From: Capitulum mitella
Lineage: Eukaryota; Arthropoda; Thecostraca; Pollicipedomorpha; Pollicipedidae
Length of the DNA stretch: 64,000 nucleotides
Direction of reading: 5' to 3'
NCBI GenBank assembly: GCA_030062745.1
Contig: CP099850.1
Location: forward strand, 8,871,538 to 8,935,537
Part shown: positions 59,458-64,000 of the stretch, piece after piece
Numbering within the stretch: position 1 is the stretch's first letter
How the letters are laid out: the number at the start of each line of letters is the position of its first letter
Notes under the pieces: model-generated
What the model saw: only the letters and a program-made list of their open reading frames with translations
Databases searched by the model: none
Told to the model about the DNA's origin: nothing
Made by a program: the position numbers and the translations under genes

Positions 59458-62400
59458 CTGCGGAGACAACGGGCTTCCGCGGCCGGCCTTCGGGCCGCCA
59501 TGTTGACGAAAAGTTCGGCTGAGGCGTCAGGAAAACAATGACACAAGAAATATGGAGATAATGTCACCCATTCACAGCGCAAAAAATGCCAAGTCTTCGA
59601 TGATGCGTTCCATTTACATCGGCAACCAAATTTGAGAGATGTTTCAGTTTCTTGACTCTCGATGAAGAGTAGCTTTCCGCATTTTACAAAGTTCCCTAAG
59701 ATACCCTTCTTTTGCGTTTCCGGGGCCGTGCAAGGACTGAGAGTGGGAAAAACAGATTCAAACAATGGTGGAAACATGCAAAACTCGTTTTTTTGCAACA
59801 CCCCGTACAGATACAGCAAAATTTCCTCAAACTAGGATGGAGAGTTTGTCTCCGCCCTGACCCAATCTCACTCTGTTCAACCGCCCGCTGATGCCTCTAG
59901 CGGTGCGAACTGTGATTCGATGCTACGGCCTCGTGGTATCTCATCAACAGGAGAAAATGGCGCCGTTCTAGGATTATACCTCCGCTTCACCCTCCCTCTG
60001 GGGACCGCGTTCTCCATGCCCTCCTCTACCCCATTCCTCCTCCCCGCCTCTCCCCTGTCGCCGTCAGTCAGCACGATTCCAGTAGCCTCTGCGCAGGCGT
60101 CTGCCCCGTCTGCCTCCATCTGCCCTTCCCCTCTCGGCGTCGAGGAGTGGCACGGTCGTTGCGCCACCCGCCGCATGACTAGGCCGTCCGTATTTGGTGG
60201 CCGCGTCCTACGGCGCGCCAGCCGCCGCCCCTGCGCCATTTCTTGCCCCCCGCCCGGTTTGGCAACCGGGCACGACCTGCTTTCACGCGCGGCGCCCTTT
60301 GCGCGCAGGCTGCCCGGCCCACGCATTCGGAACCTCGCCGCCGACTGAATATTCCGTCGCCGTGTGCCGCGCCATCGCGCCGCTGGCAGTCAGCGCGCGC
60401 CGCGCCGTAAACGTCGACAGCCGCCCTCCGGCTGTTGGCGCACCGTTACGGAGTCCGTTAGCGCGGTGTCCACTTTGTTCCCGCGCGCCAATCTCGCATC
60501 TGCGGCGTCACGTTCGTCGCGCCGGCCGCTGCTGAGCATTCGGCTGGCGCGGCGGCGGCGCGCGCCGGCGCCGTGTCCGGCATGAGAGCACGGCCGGCCA
60601 CGTGTCCTGATCCCCATGGTGGCGGGTCGGCGCCGGCCGGCCGCTGGGGCCGGAGGCGAGCGTGACGTCAGAGGACGGTATCTTCAGTCGGGGCGTCTGT
60701 CATGGACGGCAGCCCGGCGAGTTCGCGGCGCGTGTCGCCAAAGCTTTGGCAGACGTCCAGGGCTTGCGAGCGAAAACTTTGGTTGACGATGGTCAAAAGC
60801 TACCACGAAAAGCACGGAGCTCAAGGATTTCGCTAAAATCGGCCTCGTCTCCTCCATACAGTTCACAAAACTCTTCGGTCCAGCTCAACATGTCGCAATT
60901 TTTCAAGCACTATATCAGTTTTGCTTGCGGCCTTTCTGCATGTTACGAGTTAAACTCTGCCAGAGCGACAGTCGTACCTTACAACAAGCTTCAAGTGCTG
61001 ACCGTCCGAGGACACATTTCCGGATTCTGTTTGACACCCATGGTGTTGTCGCCTGTGGTAACGGTTATGGCTCGTTTCGGTTTCATGTCAATTAAGAAGT
61101 CCCTGGAAAGCCGATTGTTCTATTGTTGAATGCATGATGATTGCTGAATAGGAGGTGACTTATCTTGATTTCTATTGTTGGAGACGCCATAGGTTTTTCA
61201 CACGTAGAAAGTGATGAGTGACGCGTATATCTTGATTTCTATTGTTGCGCTGGTGAAGAGCCATCGCAATGGAATGTTGTAAAATATTCTTTGCTGGCCG
61301 CAGTGTGATATCTGGGCTCAATGCCTCAGGTGTTCTGTTGTCATATGGGGACACATTTCGCAGGGATTCAGCAAAAATGGGATGGCCACTTGCAGATTGT
61401 GTGTCGCCTTACTTTCCAAACTGAAATATATCGCTGTCTTTGCAATGTCATTCCTAAATGCATCACACATCAGACATTCCACTGTTTAGCAAACGCCGGT
61501 GCAACACGCTCATCCGACCAGCAGTGTTCGGAGGTACGGCTTGTCGAGTTCCTGGGCCACCTCGGTATTCTCCACCAGTACCTCCGACTGAGCACAACGG
61601 AAGGCATCGAAATAACGAATCCAAACACAGGGCGTGACGGCACACACTGGAGCCAATGGCGGGAAATGTCAGAGTCGGGCTTGCGGTGCCCGCTCAGGAC
61701 AGTGCGGCTGCCGAAACTGGGAGCGTGAGAAATGGGTGAGACTTCCACACGGGTTTCCGTCATTCCATTCTGACCCGACGGTGACTTGAGGCGCCGTCAA
61801 CCCCCCCCCCCCGCAATCCTGACGTCTGTCATTTCTGACGGGAGATGAGCTCCCCACCACCACAAAATTGTGGCGTAGAACAGTGCCGTCCGCCGTACAG
61901 AACGGCGTCACAGGCATTGTAATGAACATTGGAGTGATATGGAGAGGTCTGGTTGGGGGTTAGGGTAAAAACGTATATATCCCGGAAAGTTCAGCCAAGC
62001 TAATGGTTTGAACTAGCAACCAGCACAAAAAACAATTGGGGCATATTGTACCATGAGTCGCATTCCATTTCAACGCGAATGATAGGGATTTCTCAGGGCT
62101 ATGATCTGCTCATGGCCACTCACACTTCAGGTGCGAAGGTAGAGTCAAATTGGTTTGGAAGACGTTCGAAGATTTCGATTCAGCTATATTCTACTTTGAT
62201 ATGCAAATCTGCGCCACATTTTGGTGCTTTTTATTGCACGGAAGTGATGTATTTTGATTCAAAGGATCTCCAACAATGTGTTTATATTTTTATGATGTTC
62301 TCTGCATGAGAGAGAAGAACAGATATCATTCTTTATACCAGAAACAATATTCAGGGTATGAGTCAAACAACACCATTATTATTTCTGACAAACCTTGTTT

Positions 62401-62568
62401 TGGCGCTATTACCGCATATGAAAAGTTGTTCACAGAAAGTAACAGAGGCCTTAGCACAGGACACGACGCGTCAAGACGGTATCGTCTCTTGGTTCAGTTC
62501 GCGAAGGTCGTACGATAATCTAATAAATCAATGGCAATGAATTCCTGCTTTGTTTCTGGACAGCAAGA
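59458..62568. other. Mixed spacer with GC island
   Basis: The GC island 60160-60760 carries TGACGTCA at 60663-60670. Overlapping frames on both strands at 59877-60348 (about 145 codons each) have no splice support. TATCTTGATTTCTATTGTTG occurs twice (61161, 61228). A C12 run is at 61801-61812. No gene is supported. Confidence 0.4.
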
Positions 62569-62977
62569 AGGGGTGTCGATCTGTATTCTTTTGAGAGGGT
62601 CCTGGCCCCCCAATGTCGATTTGCCTCCACCCTCAATGTTGGTTTCGGCCCCCGATATTTTCCGTCGGTTTTAGGGGGAAATTAGCAGTAATAACGAAAA
62701 GGACGGCCGCAGTAAATGAGAGACAGGTAGGAAGTGTAGAAAAAAACATAAAACGATGTATCTCTCTTTCTATCCTCTATTGATGTATATTTGCATATGT
62801 ATATACATGGGGATATGTGCAGTTTTTTATTCGATGAATAGTAACAAAAAACTTCTAACTTTCCGTTGATTAAAATAAAGTGGATTAAATCCGTTGACAA
62901 AACCCACATTTGGGATAAAATTAGTTGGCGGGCCCTCGGCTCGTTCTCCCCAATCGTGTACAGAAATCGACACCCCT
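62569..62977. mobile_element. Element with 12-bp terminal inverted repeats
   Basis: AGGGGTGTCGAT (62569-62580) and its exact complement ATCGACACCCCT (62966-62977) bound a 409-bp AT-rich segment; similarity continues inward (T.TGTA). The interior holds two related CCCCCAATGTCGATTTG / CCCTCAATGTTGG words. No target duplication is evident. Probably a miniature DNA transposon. Confidence 0.5.
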
Positions 62978-63015
62978 GACAGGTCATGCTAGTAATTTAT
63001 TGCACTTCGGCTACA

Positions 63016-63057
63016 ATGCTCGGTCCGAGCGGCAAAAAAGCAGCAAAACGATCGGAG
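63016..63057 (+). CDS. Weak first-exon candidate
   Basis: An ATG opens MLGPSGKKAAKRSE, ending in phase 0 at TCGGAG|GTAAAT. The peptide is basic and plausible as a nuclear N-terminus, but there is no CpG island, the upstream frame is open, and nothing downstream joins it. Confidence 0.2.
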
Positions 63058-63303
63058 GTAAATACCTCAAGAAATGTCAATAAAAGAGCCGTTTTTAGCA
63101 GTGGTGTCTCGTATTACGTAGATTATGCTGATGCTGGCTCAAATTGGCTGACAGTTTTCTTCAGGGCAAACGAGGGCTGGCAGTCAAGACTTGTTCATAC
63201 AGATGTTAGCAAATATTTCGGCCTTACTGTGCTCCAAACGTTTTCCTAACCGAAAGCACGCTCTCCTCCGGACCACCATCGAGCCCCGCCCCACACTCGT
63301 TAC

Positions 63304-63600
63304 CCACGAGGTCAGCGACACCAGACTCCGGGCTGACCTTGCACCCCGCCGAACAAGGTCAGACAGGCGCGGCTCTGCAGCAGCCAGGAGGGCGTCCAGG
63401 GCCCGAAAACTCGCGGCGAGCGCCGAGTGGTGCTCCTCTGACAGGTCCATACCTCTGGCGTGTCCCGATGGCGCTCCCCGTTGGGCGTCATCCACGGCTC
63501 GTCGCTGTAGTTCGGGTGCCACATCGTGCCGCGTGCGGGACGATCCCGGGCAGCTCGCCGCAGCGCAACGCCACCGCCGGCACCGGCACAGCAGCGCCGA
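63304..63600 (-). CDS. Coding region with one or two frame changes
   Basis: Three successive minus-strand segments show G/C-ending codons and protein-like content, each in a different frame: about 63600-63530 (VALRCGELPGIVPHAA), 63524-63453 (MWHPNYSDEPWMTPNGE, then RHRDTPE), and 63447-63304 (DLSEEHHSALAASFRALDA, then LLAAAEPRLSDLVRRG, ending LVSLTSW). The last meets a donor TCGTGG|GTAACG in phase 0. One-base differences at each junction would join them. I do not recognise the family. The segments could also be one true frame with shadows; the second and third are the strongest. Confidence 0.4.
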
Positions 63601-64000
63601 AACCCGCGCCGACGCGACTTTTTCGCGCCGAAATTCGCGAGCGCGCTGCGCCACCGCTCGCGCGTCCTTCCCCGGCCGGCACTTCTTGCGTCTGCTCAGT
63701 TTTACGTGGCAAAGAATGGTCGGGTCACGCGCGCACGCTGGCGGCCGAAAGGCGGCTTTTTGCCGGCCGTTTTTGCGCGCGCTCTTTTTGCGCGGCCATG
63801 TTTATGGCTGCACCCTGGCGGCGGCTGCGCGCAACTGACGACCCGCGAGACCGGCGGCGCGGCGACCGGGCCTGGGTCGCGCGCTGCAGTGTGCACACGC
63901 CGACCTGACGGCGCCACGCAGCCCCATCGATCGCGGCTGGCGACGCCGCGACGTGCGCGGCAGTTGCCCCAGGTCAGTTACCGGGCGACCGGCGGCGCGC
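63601..64000. other. CpG island at the right edge
   Basis: Very GC-rich with three T-run motifs within 45 bp (GCTTTTTGCCGGCC, CCGTTTTTGCGCG, CTCTTTTTGCGCGG, 63750-63796). It is upstream of the 63304 exon on the minus strand and may be its promoter. An ATG in CGGCCATGTTTATGG (63796) on the plus strand opens a short frame without support. Confidence 0.35.

Noticed and set aside
59877-60348. Mirror frames of about 149 and 142 codons on opposite strands
   Set aside because: Neither has splice sites, a promoter or a recognisable domain; mutual openness on both strands suggests composition.
61955-61972. GGGTTAGGGT as telomere-like sequence
   Set aside because: Only one and a half TTAGGG units; arthropod telomeres are usually TTAGG and arrays are long.

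Overview
This window looks like nuclear DNA from an animal, probably an arthropod. It has no bacterial operons, no rRNA and no tRNA that I can see. Instead it has short exons flanked by GT/AG splice signals, kilobase-long AT-rich introns or spacers, GC-rich islands, microsatellites, minisatellites and degraded DNA transposons. Coding pieces are GC-rich, especially at third codon positions. That pattern would fit a crustacean such as a barnacle, but this is an inference from composition plus one gene family.

The best-supported gene is on the minus strand between 21948 and 1804. Five exons (21778-21948, 14045-14251, 12366-12405, 9357-9482, 1804-2054) have consensus splice sites and matching intron phases (0, 0, 1, 1, then 0). 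Together they give 265 codons. The last exon ends in GRKYQCKMCPQ, which matches what I recall as the start of the zinc-finger array of the rotund/squeeze/LIN-29/ZNF362-ZNF384 transcription factors. The remaining fingers would lie left of position 1. A GC island upstream of the first exon is a likely promoter. Two short ATG exons (21383-21413, 8937-8979) end in phase 1 and could be alternative starts of the same gene. A 48-nt cassette (14709-14756) also fits the phase chain.

Further right, isolated minus-strand exons occur at 27910-27960, 48949-48978, 51957-51992, 59198-59457 and 63304-63600. The first three start or end in phase 0. They may be upstream exons of the same transcription unit or belong to other genes; I cannot join them. 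The pieces at 59.3 and 63.4 kb, and a plus-strand one near 10.9 kb, look coding but change frame at or near short repeats, which suggests indels (assembly or real). Plus-strand candidates at 48-116, 37194-37324 and 63016-63057 are weaker.

The rest is non-coding as far as I can tell: about 25 GC islands separated by AT-rich DNA, a hAT-like non-autonomous transposon with an 8-bp target duplication (30568-31423), three other inverted-repeat elements, a dispersed repeat pair, five minisatellites and several TA, CA and GA tracts. Two signals recur across the GC islands without explanation: T5-6 runs followed by GCC/GCG, and full TGACGTCA palindromes (ten found, about one expected). I found no CRISPR, phage or defence system.
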